NCBI RefSeq assembly: GCF_016106035.1 | Contig: NZ_JADKPZ010000020.1 | Location: forward strand, 1 to 34,022 | Length of the DNA: 34,022 nt | From: Arcobacter vandammei | Lineage (GTDB): Bacteria; Campylobacterota; Campylobacteria; Campylobacterales; Arcobacteraceae | Direction of reading: 5' to 3' | Shown here: positions 1 through 7,684 of the stretch, piece after piece | How positions within the stretch are numbered: the first letter of the stretch is position 1 | Layout: each line of letters begins with the position of its first letter | Position numbers and translations under genes: made by a program | Notes under the pieces: model-generated | Databases searched by the model: none | Told to the model about the DNA's origin: nothing | The model's input: only the letters and a program-made list of their open reading frames with translations

Positions 1-16
1 GTCACTGCCAGCTTTG
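1..16 (+). rRNA. rrf: 5S ribosomal RNA, 3' end only (partial)
   Basis: The first bases, GTCACTGCCAGC, resemble the conserved 3' strand of bacterial 5S rRNA (E. coli ends GGAACTGCCAGGCAT), and a strong rho-independent terminator follows 10 bases later. That is the expected layout at the end of an rRNA operon. Only about 15 bases are in the window, so the call rests on this short match and the context. The exact mature 3' end is a guess. Confidence 0.5.
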
Positions 17-25
17 AGTTTTTAC

Positions 26-73
26 AAAGCCTTCCTCAGTCTAGTCTTTTCTAGGTTTAGGAAGGCTTTTTTT
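26..73 (+). terminator. Rho-independent terminator after the presumed 5S rRNA
   Basis: A perfect 11-bp stem (AAAGCCTTCCT at 26-36 with AGGAAGGCTTT at 59-69) encloses a 22-base loop that itself holds two CTAG tetramers able to pair. Seven T residues follow from 67 to 73. It is one of the strongest terminators in the window, as expected for an rRNA operon. Confidence 0.85.
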
Positions 74-194
74 ATTTATTCTATTTTATTCAAGTTTATT
101 TTTACTATTTACTTATTTGTTAGGGTTTTTCCCTCTAGGTCACATTTAACTACTATTATTTATATTTAAAAGCTATTTTTATTAAAAGCTTTTG

Positions 195-200
195 TATAAT
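195..200 (+). promoter_or_regulatory. -10 box for the phosphoribosyltransferase run
   Basis: TATAAT preceded by TTTTG lies 31 bases upstream of the first TTG start. No convincing -35 hexamer is present, which is normal for sigma-70 promoters in Campylobacterota. The 74-231 interval is otherwise AT-rich with no gene seen. Confidence 0.55.
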
Positions 201-231
201 GTATATTCTTTAAAAAATAAAGGATTAGTTG

Positions 232-702
232 TTGAATAAGCTATATTATAGTTATGAAATGTTTAAAAATGATACTTTAAAATTATTATTTTTATGTAAA
301 AATTTTAAAGAGGATGCAATTTTAAGTATTGCAAGAGGTGGTTTAACTCTATCTCATCTTATGTCACAAGCTTTAAATCAAAGAAATATTTTTACTATAA
401 ATACAATTTCTTATGATAGGAAAACACAAAAAGATAGTATTGAAATTTTTAATATACCAAATTTAGGTGGATTAAAAAAGGTTTTGATTGTTGATGATAT
501 TATTGATAGTGGTCAAACAATAAATGAAGTTTTAAAACTTTTAAAAGATAAATATCCAAATATTGATTTTAAAATAGCAACACTTTTTTATAAAGATGAA
601 GCAGTTATAAAACCAGATTTTAGTGTAAAAAAAGCTGAAACTTGGATAGAGTTTTTTTGGGAAGTTGATTTAGATTTAGAGGATAGAAATGATAATAGAT
701 AA
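232..702 (+). CDS. Purine phosphoribosyltransferase, xanthine-guanine type (Gpt-like)
   Basis: This protein of about 156 residues carries the PRPP-binding loop of type I phosphoribosyltransferases (VLIVDDIIDSGQT, near residues 84-96). It has an N-terminal ARGG loop and a C-terminal TWIEFFWEVD that parallels the TWIEQPWDM of E. coli xanthine-guanine phosphoribosyltransferase. By family it would salvage a purine base with PRPP to give a nucleotide in the cytosol; the exact base is not provable here. Two TTG codons (229 and 232) could start it. 232 is preferred because AAGGA at 220-224 sits 7 bases upstream of it and only 4 from 229. The 3' end overlaps the next gene by 14 bases, implying co-transcription. 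Confidence 0.82.
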   Translation: MNKLYYSYEMFKNDTLKLLFLCKNFKEDAILSIARGGLTLSHLMSQALNQRNIFTINTISYDRKTQKDSIEIFNIPNLGGLKKVLIVDDIIDSGQTINEVLKLLKDKYPNIDFKIATLFYKDEAVIKPDFSVKKAETWIEFFWEVDLDLEDRNDNR

Positions 703-1075
703 CAAAGCTAAAAAATTTTTAGCACTTGCTACTTTTTTTATGGCAACAGCAATAATGCTTGGTGCTTTTGGTGCTCATGGACTTAAAAAAATACTTGAAC
801 CAGATATGTTAAGGATATTTCATACGGGTGTTGAATATCAATTTTATAATACATTTGGATTATTTTTTGCAACATTTATATATTCTTTGAAAGAAAATTC
901 AAGAAAAATAAAAATAAGTCTTTATTTAATAGTAATAGGTACTTTGATATTTAGTGTTTCATTATATGTGCTTACAATTTTAAATATGCCAATTCTAGGA
1001 GCAATAACACCAATTGGTGGGACTTTACAAATAATTGCTTATTTGTTATTATTTTTTGGAATTTTAAAAGATTAA
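689..1075 (+). CDS. DUF423 family small membrane protein
   Basis: The 128-residue protein is almost wholly hydrophobic, with about four membrane segments. It carries the family's recognisable features: a GAFGAHGL motif near residues 25-32, an FHTGVEYQFYN stretch, and the Pro/Gly-rich PIGG close to the C-terminus. DUF423 (YgdD-like) proteins are inner-membrane proteins of unknown function. The ATG lies inside the upstream phosphoribosyltransferase (14-base overlap), so the two are probably translationally coupled. yajQ follows after 13 bases. No function can be assigned from the sequence. Confidence 0.8.
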   Translation: MIIDNKAKKFLALATFFMATAIMLGAFGAHGLKKILEPDMLRIFHTGVEYQFYNTFGLFFATFIYSLKENSRKIKISLYLIVIGTLIFSVSLYVLTILNMPILGAITPIGGTLQIIAYLLLFFGILKD

Positions 1076-1088
1076 GGAGAAAATTATT

Positions 1089-1589
1089 ATGGCAGTAAAA
1101 GAACATTCTTTAGATATTTCAGCAAAGCTTGATATGCAAGAGATGAAAAATGCAGTAATTCAAGCACAAAAAGAGATTGAAAATAGATATGATTTTAAAG
1201 GTATTTCAAAAGATATAGATTTAAATATTGGTGCTAAAAGTTTAACTTTAGTGAGTGCTAGTGACAATAAAATTGATGCTATGTTAGATATTATGATATC
1301 AAAAATGAATAAAAGAGGTATAAGTATTAACTCCTTAGAAGAGGTAAAAAAAGAAGATAGTAGTGGTGGGAATAGAAAATATACTTATAAAATAATAGAT
1401 AGTATTGAAAAAGATGAAGCAAAAAAAATTCAAACTGAAATAAAAAATCTTAAATTAAAAGTAACAGCTTTAAATCAAGGAGATACTATTAGGGTCACTG
1501 GAAAGAATATTGATGATTTACAGACTATTATGAAACATTTAAAAACTTTAGATTTAAAAGCTCCTTTAGTATTTGATAACTTTAAATAA
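1089..1589 (+). CDS. yajQ: YajQ family nucleotide-binding protein
   Basis: The 166-residue protein matches YajQ along its length: an N-terminal HSLDISAKLDMQEMKNAV, the ENRYDFKG motif, and a C-terminal end of the form LKAPLVFDNFK. YajQ proteins form two ferredoxin-like domains; some members bind cyclic di-GMP and act with transcription regulators, but no partner is visible here. GGAG precedes the ATG. The stop codon overlaps the ATG of the response regulator by one base (TAATG), suggesting a shared transcript. Confidence 0.93.
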   Translation: MAVKEHSLDISAKLDMQEMKNAVIQAQKEIENRYDFKGISKDIDLNIGAKSLTLVSASDNKIDAMLDIMISKMNKRGISINSLEEVKKEDSSGGNRKYTYKIIDSIEKDEAKKIQTEIKNLKLKVTALNQGDTIRVTGKNIDDLQTIMKHLKTLDLKAPLVFDNFK

Positions 1590-2245
1590 TGAAGATTTTA
1601 CTTCTTGAAGATGATATAGCCTTAAATGATATTTTGAGTGATTTTTTAAGTGATAATGATTTCGAAGTAACATCATGTGAAAATGGTGAAGATGCTCTAG
1701 AAAAACTTATAGAAAATAGATTTGATTTAGCAATTTTAGATATTAATACTCCAAGTTTATCAGGACTTGAAGTATTGATAGAACTTAGAAATAGATATAA
1801 GAATAATATACCAATAATCATAATAACAGCATATCATGATATAAGTAATCTTAAAAAAGCTTTTGAAAATAGAGCTGATGATTATATTAGAAAACCTTTT
1901 GATTTAGAAGAATTAAAAATTAGAATATCAAAATTAAATAGAGAATTTTTGCTAAAAGAAGATAATTTCTTTTTAGATGATAACACTATTTTTAAACCAG
2001 AACTTTCTCAAATTATTAAAAATGATAAGATTATAAATATTGCACAAAAAGAGAAAGACATTTTAAGATATTTTATAAACCATAAGTCAAGAGTTATTTC
2101 AAATGATGAGTTATTTCAAAATATTTGGAATTATAATGAAGCTCCAAGTGATGCTACAATAAGAGTTTATATAAAAACTATAAGAGAAATTATTGGTAAA
2201 AATAGAATTAGTACAATCAGAGGAGTTGGTTATAAATTTGAATAA
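1589..2245 (+). CDS. OmpR/PhoB-type response regulator
   Basis: The 218-residue protein has an N-terminal receiver domain with the acidic pair E7/D8, phospho-acceptor D51 (AILDINTP), T80 and K102 (RKPF). The C-terminal winged-helix DNA-binding domain ends in RVYIKTIREIIG and IRGVGYKFE, the OmpR-family signature. It would be phosphorylated by the histidine kinase directly downstream, whose start lies within its last codons. The input signal and regulated genes cannot be read from the sequence. The gene follows yajQ with a 1-base overlap. Confidence 0.92.
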   Translation: MKILLLEDDIALNDILSDFLSDNDFEVTSCENGEDALEKLIENRFDLAILDINTPSLSGLEVLIELRNRYKNNIPIIIITAYHDISNLKKAFENRADDYIRKPFDLEELKIRISKLNREFLLKEDNFFLDDNTIFKPELSQIIKNDKIINIAQKEKDILRYFINHKSRVISNDELFQNIWNYNEAPSDATIRVYIKTIREIIGKNRISTIRGVGYKFE

Positions 2246-3410
2246 AGAAGAGAAGAAAGCTTTTCTAGGTTTTTTAACTATTTATATAACTTCTACTATT
2301 TTTTTATTAGGTACAATTATATATATTTACTATATGAATGAAGTAAAATCTCTAAAAAATAGTTGTAGTATGGAACTTTACAACTCTTCGATGCAGATAA
2401 AAAGTCAGATTGTGGATAAGTATATGAAAAATGAGAAATTTGAGCCAGTAAAGTTGGAAAATCAATATATAAAATATGCACTATTTGATAAGGATAAAAA
2501 TATTATTTTTTCATATTTAGATGAAGAATTAAATGTTGATTTTAATAAACATAATTTCTCAAATTTTAAATATAACTATTTTATTACAACTATAAATGAA
2601 GATGAAATAGCTGTAAAATATATACTTATGGAGAGTTGTCAAGAGTATAATGATATTAAGAATTTACAATATATTATTTTTATTGTTCTATTTTTAAGTA
2701 TTGTTTTTATAGCTTTTGTTGGTTATTTATTATCTTTAATACTTTTAAAACCTATTAAAAAAAGAGTTTTAGATATGGATAAATTTATAAAAGATTCAGC
2801 CCACGAGTTAAATACACCAATAACTGTTCTTTTAAGTTCGGTTTCAATGCTAAAAAGTGGTAAAAATCCAGAAAAAATGATGAAATATATTACTAGCAGT
2901 TCAAAACAAATCTCTCAAGTTTATAATGATATACAATTTACAACTTTTAATGAATTTAAAAATAATCATATTTCAAGTTTCGATTTAAAAGATTTGTTGT
3001 TTGAAAGTATAGATTTTTTTGCTGATATTGCAATTTTGAAAAACATTGAGATAAATCAAAATTTAAATAGTTGTGTTATAAAAATGGATAAAACAAAGGC
3101 TCAAAGAGTAATAAATAATCTTATTTCAAATGCAATAAAATATAGTAAAAAGGATTCAAAAATAATTATCTCTTTAAAAAATAATATTTTAAAAGTTCAA
3201 GATTTTGGAATAGGAATAAAAGATAATGAAAAAGATGAAATTTTCAAAAGGTATAAAAGAGGTGAAAATAGTGAAGGTGGTTTTGGAATAGGGCTTGATA
3301 TTGTAAAAGGAGTTTGTCAAGAGTACAATTTAGCTTTGAGTTTAAAATCAGAACAAAATATAGGAAGTGAATTTTTTATAGATTTTTCAAATATTTGTGA
3401 AAAGGATTGA
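2238..3410 (+). CDS. Membrane sensor histidine kinase
   Basis: A transmembrane sensor kinase of about 390 residues: TM1 at about 8-31, a short periplasmic domain at about 32-142, TM2 at about 143-170, then a HisKA domain with H189 in SAHELNTPI. The ATPase domain has N-box NNLISNAIKYS (293-303), G1 DFGIGI (322-327), F-box IFKRY and G2 GFGIGLDIV. All catalytic boxes are intact, and no HAMP domain is evident between TM2 and the H-box. No ATG fits the start. TTG at 2238 is chosen because it places a basic leader before TM1; AGAGGAG at 2219-2225 is 12 bases upstream, longer than ideal. TTG at 2226 is an alternative. It is the cognate partner of the preceding regulator; the ligand is unknown. Confidence 0.88.
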   Translation: MNKEEKKAFLGFLTIYITSTIFLLGTIIYIYYMNEVKSLKNSCSMELYNSSMQIKSQIVDKYMKNEKFEPVKLENQYIKYALFDKDKNIIFSYLDEELNVDFNKHNFSNFKYNYFITTINEDEIAVKYILMESCQEYNDIKNLQYIIFIVLFLSIVFIAFVGYLLSLILLKPIKKRVLDMDKFIKDSAHELNTPITVLLSSVSMLKSGKNPEKMMKYITSSSKQISQVYNDIQFTTFNEFKNNHISSFDLKDLLFESIDFFADIAILKNIEINQNLNSCVIKMDKTKAQRVINNLISNAIKYSKKDSKIIISLKNNILKVQDFGIGIKDNEKDEIFKRYKRGENSEGGFGIGLDIVKGVCQEYNLALSLKSEQNIGSEFFIDFSNICEKD

Positions 3411-3435
3411 AAATCTATATTAATAAACTTTTTGT

Positions 3436-3441
3436 TAAAAT
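3436..3441 (+). promoter_or_regulatory. Possible -10 box before the Nudix gene
   Basis: TAAAAT preceded by TTTTTG lies in the 53-base gap after the kinase gene, 22 bases before the Nudix ATG. It is an imperfect match and could be chance in such AT-rich DNA. Confidence 0.3.
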
Positions 3442-3463
3442 ATAAAAAAATATAAGATAAAAG

Positions 3464-4045
3464 ATGATAAATATAATAGAAAATTTAGAAATTTGTGAAT
3501 TAAAAGAGACAAATTATATAAAACCAATAAAAGTTAAATTTACACAAAATGGTGTTAAAAAAACTTGGGAAGCTGTAAGAAGTCATGATAGTGTATCGAT
3601 TTTACTATATCATACCCAAAAAAAAGCTTTTTTGCTTGTAAAACAGTTTAGAATACCAGTTTTCCTAAATGATGAAAGTATTAAGTTTACTTTTGAGCTT
3701 TGTGCTGGACTTGTTGATAAAGATAAAACTATTGAAGAGATTGCTATTGAGGAGATAGATGAGGAGTGTGGATATAAAGTAGAGTTAGCAAACTTACAAA
3801 AAATCACCTCTTTTTTTACTAATGTTGGAATTAGTGGAGCAAAGCAGTATCTATTTTTTGCTACTATTGATGAAAGCCAAAAAATTCATAGTGGTGGTGG
3901 AATAAATGATGAGCAAATTGAGTTGTTTTTTCTTGATATAAATAGTGTTGATGAGTTTATTTTTGATGAAAAAAAGGCTAAAACTCCAGGATTAATGTTC
4001 TCTTTATATTGGTTTTTAAAAAATAAAAGTAGTTTAGGTTTATAG
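3464..4045 (+). CDS. Nudix hydrolase, UDP-sugar/ADP-sugar pyrophosphatase type
   Basis: The 193-residue protein has a Nudix box at about residues 82-104 (G-LVDKDKTIEEIAIEE-IDEECGY). The arginine of the classical REUXEE motif is replaced by Glu, but the metal-binding EE pair is kept. The box (ELCAGLVD...EECGY), the later GGG near residue 145 and the C-terminal KTPGLMFSLYWFL resemble the NUDT14/UDP-glucose pyrophosphatase branch more than the MutT branch. The likely reaction is hydrolysis of a nucleoside diphosphate sugar to NMP plus sugar phosphate; the substrate is an inference from resemblance. The next gene starts at the base after its stop codon. Confidence 0.82.
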   Translation: MINIIENLEICELKETNYIKPIKVKFTQNGVKKTWEAVRSHDSVSILLYHTQKKAFLLVKQFRIPVFLNDESIKFTFELCAGLVDKDKTIEEIAIEEIDEECGYKVELANLQKITSFFTNVGISGAKQYLFFATIDESQKIHSGGGINDEQIELFFLDINSVDEFIFDEKKAKTPGLMFSLYWFLKNKSSLGL

Positions 4046-4519
4046 ATGAAAAAATATTTAATAATTTTTATATTATCTTTAATATTAGTAGCAGAAGAAG
4101 ATTTTGTTCCTGAAGAGTTAGATATAAATAACTCATTTATTACAAAATATGAGTATGGGAAAATGCTTTTTAATAATCCAAGAGGAATAGGGTGTAACAA
4201 CTGTCATGGCGATGATGCAAGAGGCAAAAAAATAGTTGAATTTAAACATACAATAAATGAACACAAAACAAATAGTAAGCAAGAATTTAACTGTTCTTTG
4301 GTAGCTCCTGATATAAAATATATAGAATATGATATTTTTTCAAAAAAGATAAATTCTAAAAAAAATGAAAATATGAAGTTTGAAAAAGAACAAGTTTGTG
4401 ATAAGTTAATTTATCAAGCAAATGTTATGCCTACATATTTTTTGGTAGAAGATGAAATTGAAGCTATTTATTACTACATTCAAAATATGAAAGAACAAAA
4501 TAATATTAAAAAGAAGTAG
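4046..4519 (+). CDS. Small periplasmic cytochrome c
   Basis: The 157-residue protein has a Sec signal peptide (MKKYLIIFILSLILVA, residues 1-16) and a single haem-binding CNNCH at 50-54, with a candidate axial Met at 128 in VMPTYF. This is the class I cytochrome c pattern. Two extra cysteines (C83 and C118) sit in the Lys-rich middle segment and could form a disulfide. It is expected to carry electrons in the periplasm, but its partner is not apparent. Its start directly abuts the Nudix stop, an unusual pairing of a cytosolic and an exported protein. Its 3' end converges on pldA with one base between the stop codons. Confidence 0.85.
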   Translation: MKKYLIIFILSLILVAEEDFVPEELDINNSFITKYEYGKMLFNNPRGIGCNNCHGDDARGKKIVEFKHTINEHKTNSKQEFNCSLVAPDIKYIEYDIFSKKINSKKNENMKFEKEQVCDKLIYQANVMPTYFLVEDEIEAIYYYIQNMKEQNNIKKK

Positions 4520-4537
4520 CCTATCTTGAAAAGGCTA
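4517..4537. terminator. Weak hairpin between convergent cytochrome c and pldA
   Basis: TAGCCT (4517-4522) can pair with AGGCTA (4532-4537) across the two facing stop codons. The stem is short and no T-run follows in either direction, so a terminator role is only a suggestion from its position. Confidence 0.3.
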
Positions 4538-5525
4538 TTCCTAATCCAATATTTGTAATCTCTCTATCATAATCAATCAAACTTTGTCCATAGCCATGAA
4601 AAGCTTGGAAGAGCCCATAAGAATTTTTGGATGCCATAAACTCAGGAAGCGGAAAAGTCCAGTTAAATTCAAAAGCTCCTTTATTTGTTTTATCAAATCT
4701 AAGATTATTTCTTAATAGCAATTCAAAAGTGTGTTGCTTATATGCATAAAGTAAACTTAAATCGCCATAACCATAATATTTGTGAAAATCTGGATTATCA
4801 TCATCTCCATTTGTTTCAGGAATTCTATACCAAACCTTTGGAGCTATGAAAAGATTTGATAATTGAAAATAGCCTTCTAAATATATTCTATTTAAAGATC
4901 TACTTTGTTCATCTTTTTTTCCATTTGATGAGTGTATTAATGAGGCTTTTAATGCTTTAAAATATTCATTCTCTTTTATTGGAATTTGAATAAAAATTTC
5001 TGGTTCATAATTTGTCTCTCTAAAAGGAGATGAATGTTTTGTTGTTTGCCAATAAGATTTTTGTGTATATGCAAGACTAATTATCTCATCAAGTCCTAAA
5101 AAATTTTCAAATAGTGGTTTTTCAATACTTATTTGAAAGGTTGTTTCAAAATTATGCCTATCTTCAATATTTTTAAAAGTATATGCCAAAGGGAGAACAT
5201 AATTCTTCTTATAAGGATAAATTCCAAAATCTTTTGTAACTATTTGTTCCAAATTTGTTTTTGTTTCTTTATCATCAACAGGATCAATTTGTCTTTCAAA
5301 AAATGCCCTTTTTAGATTTGAACTACTGTTTTTATCTTGAGAATTTTTATTTATATCTTCTAAATATTTATCTTCTTTGTTGTTATTTAAAGTTGCAACT
5401 TGTTTATATAAAAGCATAGCTGCCTTAAAATTTCCTTCATCTTCTAGTTTTTGAGCTTCAATTAATATCTGTTCATTTGAAGCAAAACAAAGAGTACAAG
5501 TTAAAATAGATAAAAATTTTTTCAT
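4521..5525 (-). CDS. pldA: Outer membrane phospholipase A (OMPLA)
   Basis: The C-terminal part (about residues 100-334) is an OMPLA beta-barrel. H198, S200 and N212 (HSSNG...RSLNR) match the E. coli catalytic His, Ser and Asn in both residue and spacing, and the chain ends in FSR as outer-membrane proteins often end in an aromatic plus a charged or polar residue. It should hydrolyse phospholipids in the outer leaflet, calcium-dependently by family. Residues 1-15 form a signal peptide. Residues 18-45 (EAQKLEDEGNFKAAMLLY) look like one TPR-type helical hairpin, followed by a charged linker before the barrel. The start at 5525 is preferred over an in-frame ATG at 5540 because it gives a clean signal peptide with GGA about 10 bases upstream. 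It diverges from rpe. Confidence 0.88.
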   Translation of the reverse strand: MKKFLSILTCTLCFASNEQILIEAQKLEDEGNFKAAMLLYKQVATLNNNKEDKYLEDINKNSQDKNSSSNLKRAFFERQIDPVDDKETKTNLEQIVTKDFGIYPYKKNYVLPLAYTFKNIEDRHNFETTFQISIEKPLFENFLGLDEIISLAYTQKSYWQTTKHSSPFRETNYEPEIFIQIPIKENEYFKALKASLIHSSNGKKDEQSRSLNRIYLEGYFQLSNLFIAPKVWYRIPETNGDDDNPDFHKYYGYGDLSLLYAYKQHTFELLLRNNLRFDKTNKGAFEFNWTFPLPEFMASKNSYGLFQAFHGYGQSLIDYDREITNIGLGIAFSR

Positions 5526-5557
5526 TGTAAATATATCCATAAATTATTTTTTTATCT

Positions 5558-5563
5558 ATTCTA
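5558..5563 (-). promoter_or_regulatory. Candidate -10 box for pldA
   Basis: On the reverse strand TAGAAT (+ strand ATTCTA) lies 33 bases upstream of the chosen pldA start. It shares the 97-base divergent gap with the rpe promoter. It is a five-of-six match with no clear -35. Confidence 0.35.
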
Positions 5564-5603
5564 CTTAAATATTGATTTATAGAATATAAAAGCCACAAAT
5601 TGA

Positions 5604-5609
5604 TATAAT
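5604..5609 (+). promoter_or_regulatory. -10 box for rpe
   Basis: TATAAT in the context TTGATATAATCTTGC lies 29 bases before the rpe ATG. The same TGATATAATC core recurs before gatA (19648-19656), which supports it as a genuine housekeeping promoter element. Confidence 0.6.
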
Positions 5610-5637
5610 CTTGCCTAATTTTATGAAAAGGTAAGAA

Positions 5638-6279
5638 ATGTTAGTTGCACCATCGATTTTATCGGCTGATTTTGGGAATTTAGAAAGAGATATAAAAGCT
5701 ATTTGTGATGCTGGTTGTGATTTAGTTCATGTTGATGTTATGGATGGTCATTTTGTACCAAATTTAACTATTGGACCAGTTGTGGTTGAACCAGTTGCAA
5801 AAGCTGCTACAAAACCTCTTGATATTCATTTAATGGTAGAAAATAATAATTTCTTTGTAGATTTATTTGCACCTTTAAAACCAAAATATTTATCTTTTCA
5901 TCTTGAAAGTGAAAAACATCCACATAGACTTATTCAAAAAATAAGAGGTCTTGGAATTAGCCCTGCAATTGTGTTAAATCCTCACACAAAAGTTGAAGAT
6001 ATTGAGTATTTACTTCAAGATCTGGATATGGTTTTACTAATGTCTGTAAATCCAGGTTTTGGTGGACAAAAATTTATTCCTACGATTTTAGAAAAGACAA
6101 AAAAACTAAAAGAGCTTATAAATAAAAGAAATCCAAACTGTTTAATAGAAGTTGATGGAGGAGTTAGCAATAAAAATATACAAGAGCTAAAAGATGCTGG
6201 TGTTGATATTGTTGTTGCAGGAAGTTATGTTTTTGGTAGTAGTGATTATAAAGAAGCAATTGATAGCTTAAGAGTTTAG
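5638..6279 (+). CDS. rpe: Ribulose-phosphate 3-epimerase
   Basis: The 213-residue TIM barrel interconverts ribulose 5-phosphate and xylulose 5-phosphate in the pentose phosphate pathway. Diagnostic stretches are APSILSADF at the N-terminus, HVDVMDGHFVPN (metal His and Asp), DIHLMV, MSVNPGFGGQKF and the C-terminal EVDGGV / VAGSYVFG phosphate-binding motifs. Length is typical. AAGG sits 6 bases before the ATG. trpF follows 9 bases after the stop, so the two are likely co-transcribed. Confidence 0.96.
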   Translation: MLVAPSILSADFGNLERDIKAICDAGCDLVHVDVMDGHFVPNLTIGPVVVEPVAKAATKPLDIHLMVENNNFFVDLFAPLKPKYLSFHLESEKHPHRLIQKIRGLGISPAIVLNPHTKVEDIEYLLQDLDMVLLMSVNPGFGGQKFIPTILEKTKKLKELINKRNPNCLIEVDGGVSNKNIQELKDAGVDIVVAGSYVFGSSDYKEAIDSLRV

Positions 6280-6288
6280 GAAATAGTT

Positions 6289-6882
6289 TTGAGAGTAAAA
6301 ATTTGTGGAATCACAAACCTAAATGATGCACTAAATGCTATAAATGCAGGTGCATCAGCACTTGGTTTTGTATTTTATAAACCATCACCTAGATATATTG
6401 AACCTCAAAAAGCACTAGAAATTGTAGAAAAACTTCCACCTTTTGTACAAAGTGTTGGGCTTTTTGTAAATGAAAATGAAGAGTTTATAAATAGTGTTTG
6501 CAAAAGTAGTAAAATGCAATTAGCACAAATAATTGATGATGAAAACTCTATAAATTATGTAAAACTAGAACCAAAATATATAAAAGTAATTAGAGTAAAA
6601 GATAAAAAAGATTTAGAAAATCTAAATGATGATTACTATTTAGTAGATGCCTTTGTTGATGGTTTTGGTGGAATGGGAAAAAGAGTTAATCTTAAACTAT
6701 TTTCAAATCTTGATTGTTCAAAATTTATTCTTGCGGGTGGATTAGAAAAAAATAATCTAAAAGAGCTAAATGGTTTTGGTTTTTTTGGTGTTGATGTAAG
6801 TAGTGCTGTTGAGATTGAAAAAGGCAAAAAAGATAAACAAAAACTAATTGAGTTTATAAAAGAGGCTTATGAAATCGCCTAA
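6289..6882 (+). CDS. trpF: Phosphoribosylanthranilate isomerase
   Basis: The 197-residue TIM barrel catalyses the Amadori rearrangement of N-(5-phosphoribosyl)anthranilate in tryptophan synthesis. The family signature KICGIT near the start carries the catalytic Cys. The catalytic Asp lies in LVDAFVDGFGG, and the phosphate-binding segments LAGGL and GVDVSSAVE are present. It is a stand-alone trpF; no other trp gene is in the window. It starts with TTG, with AGG (6278-6280) upstream, and its last 14 bases overlap the DnaQ-like gene. That makes rpe-trpF-dnaQ-like one apparent operon. Confidence 0.94.
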   Translation: MRVKICGITNLNDALNAINAGASALGFVFYKPSPRYIEPQKALEIVEKLPPFVQSVGLFVNENEEFINSVCKSSKMQLAQIIDDENSINYVKLEPKYIKVIRVKDKKDLENLNDDYYLVDAFVDGFGGMGKRVNLKLFSNLDCSKFILAGGLEKNNLKELNGFGFFGVDVSSAVEIEKGKKDKQKLIEFIKEAYEIA

Positions 6883-7684
6883 AAGAAGGTATATTTTAAA
6901 ACCAACAAAACCAACATTCTTGGATATTTTAAGAAGATTAAAAAAAGAACCAATAGAGTTTGAAGAGTTTTTGAAGCTTTTAGAAAACATAAGTGATAAA
7001 TTTTATGAAAATAGTGAGTTAGAGTTTGAATTACTTTTAATAAATGGTTTGCCACTTGATATAAAAGATAATTTTGTTTATCTTAAAACTACTCAAAATA
7101 TTTTAAGTGAACAAACTTTTTGTTTTGTTGATATTGAAACAAATGGTGGAAGCCCAAAAAAAGGTCATCAAATAATAGAATTAGGTGCTGTAAAATATAA
7201 AAATGGGGAGATTATAGATAAATTTGACTCTTTAGTTTTTGCAAGAGAGATACCACCTTATATTCAAGAAGTTACAAATATTACTTTAGAAATGCTAGAA
7301 ACTGCTCCAAGATTAGAAAAAGTTTTAAAAGAGTTCAAAGAGTTTTTAGGTGATGATGTTTTTGTTGCTCATGATATAAAATTTGATTATAATTTTATTT
7401 CAGATAGTTTTGAAAAATATAATTTAGGAAAGCTTTTAAATAGAAAACTATGTACTATTGATCTTGCAAAAAGAACAATTATATCACCAAAGTATGGACT
7501 TAGTACTTTAAAAGAACTTTTAAATATAGATGTTGAAAATCACCATAGAGCATATTATGATGCTCTTTCTACAGAAATTATTTTTGAGAATTGCTTAAAA
7601 AATATTGATTCTGAAAAAATAAAATTTACTGAAGATTTAATAGCTTTTTCTAAGTCAAATAATATTATAAAATTAGATACTTAG
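6869..7684 (+). CDS. DnaQ-like 3'-5' exonuclease (DEDDh family)
   Basis: The exonuclease domain at about residues 83-255 has all the DEDDh residues: D88 and E90 in FVDIETNG, D173 in AHDIKFDYNF, and H226/D231 in HHRAYYDA. This matches the proofreading epsilon subunit of DNA polymerase III and related exonucleases. The first ~80 residues form a basic, helix-rich extension (MKSPKRRY..., then FEEFLKLLENISDKFYE) absent from E. coli epsilon. No beta-clamp or polymerase-binding tail can be confirmed. It overlaps trpF by 14 bases and its 3' end overlaps the convergent phosphatase gene by 12 bases. It may be the replicative epsilon (dnaQ) or an accessory exonuclease. Confidence 0.85.
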   Translation: MKSPKRRYILKPTKPTFLDILRRLKKEPIEFEEFLKLLENISDKFYENSELEFELLLINGLPLDIKDNFVYLKTTQNILSEQTFCFVDIETNGGSPKKGHQIIELGAVKYKNGEIIDKFDSLVFAREIPPYIQEVTNITLEMLETAPRLEKVLKEFKEFLGDDVFVAHDIKFDYNFISDSFEKYNLGKLLNRKLCTIDLAKRTIISPKYGLSTLKELLNIDVENHHRAYYDALSTEIIFENCLKNIDSEKIKFTEDLIAFSKSNNIIKLDT

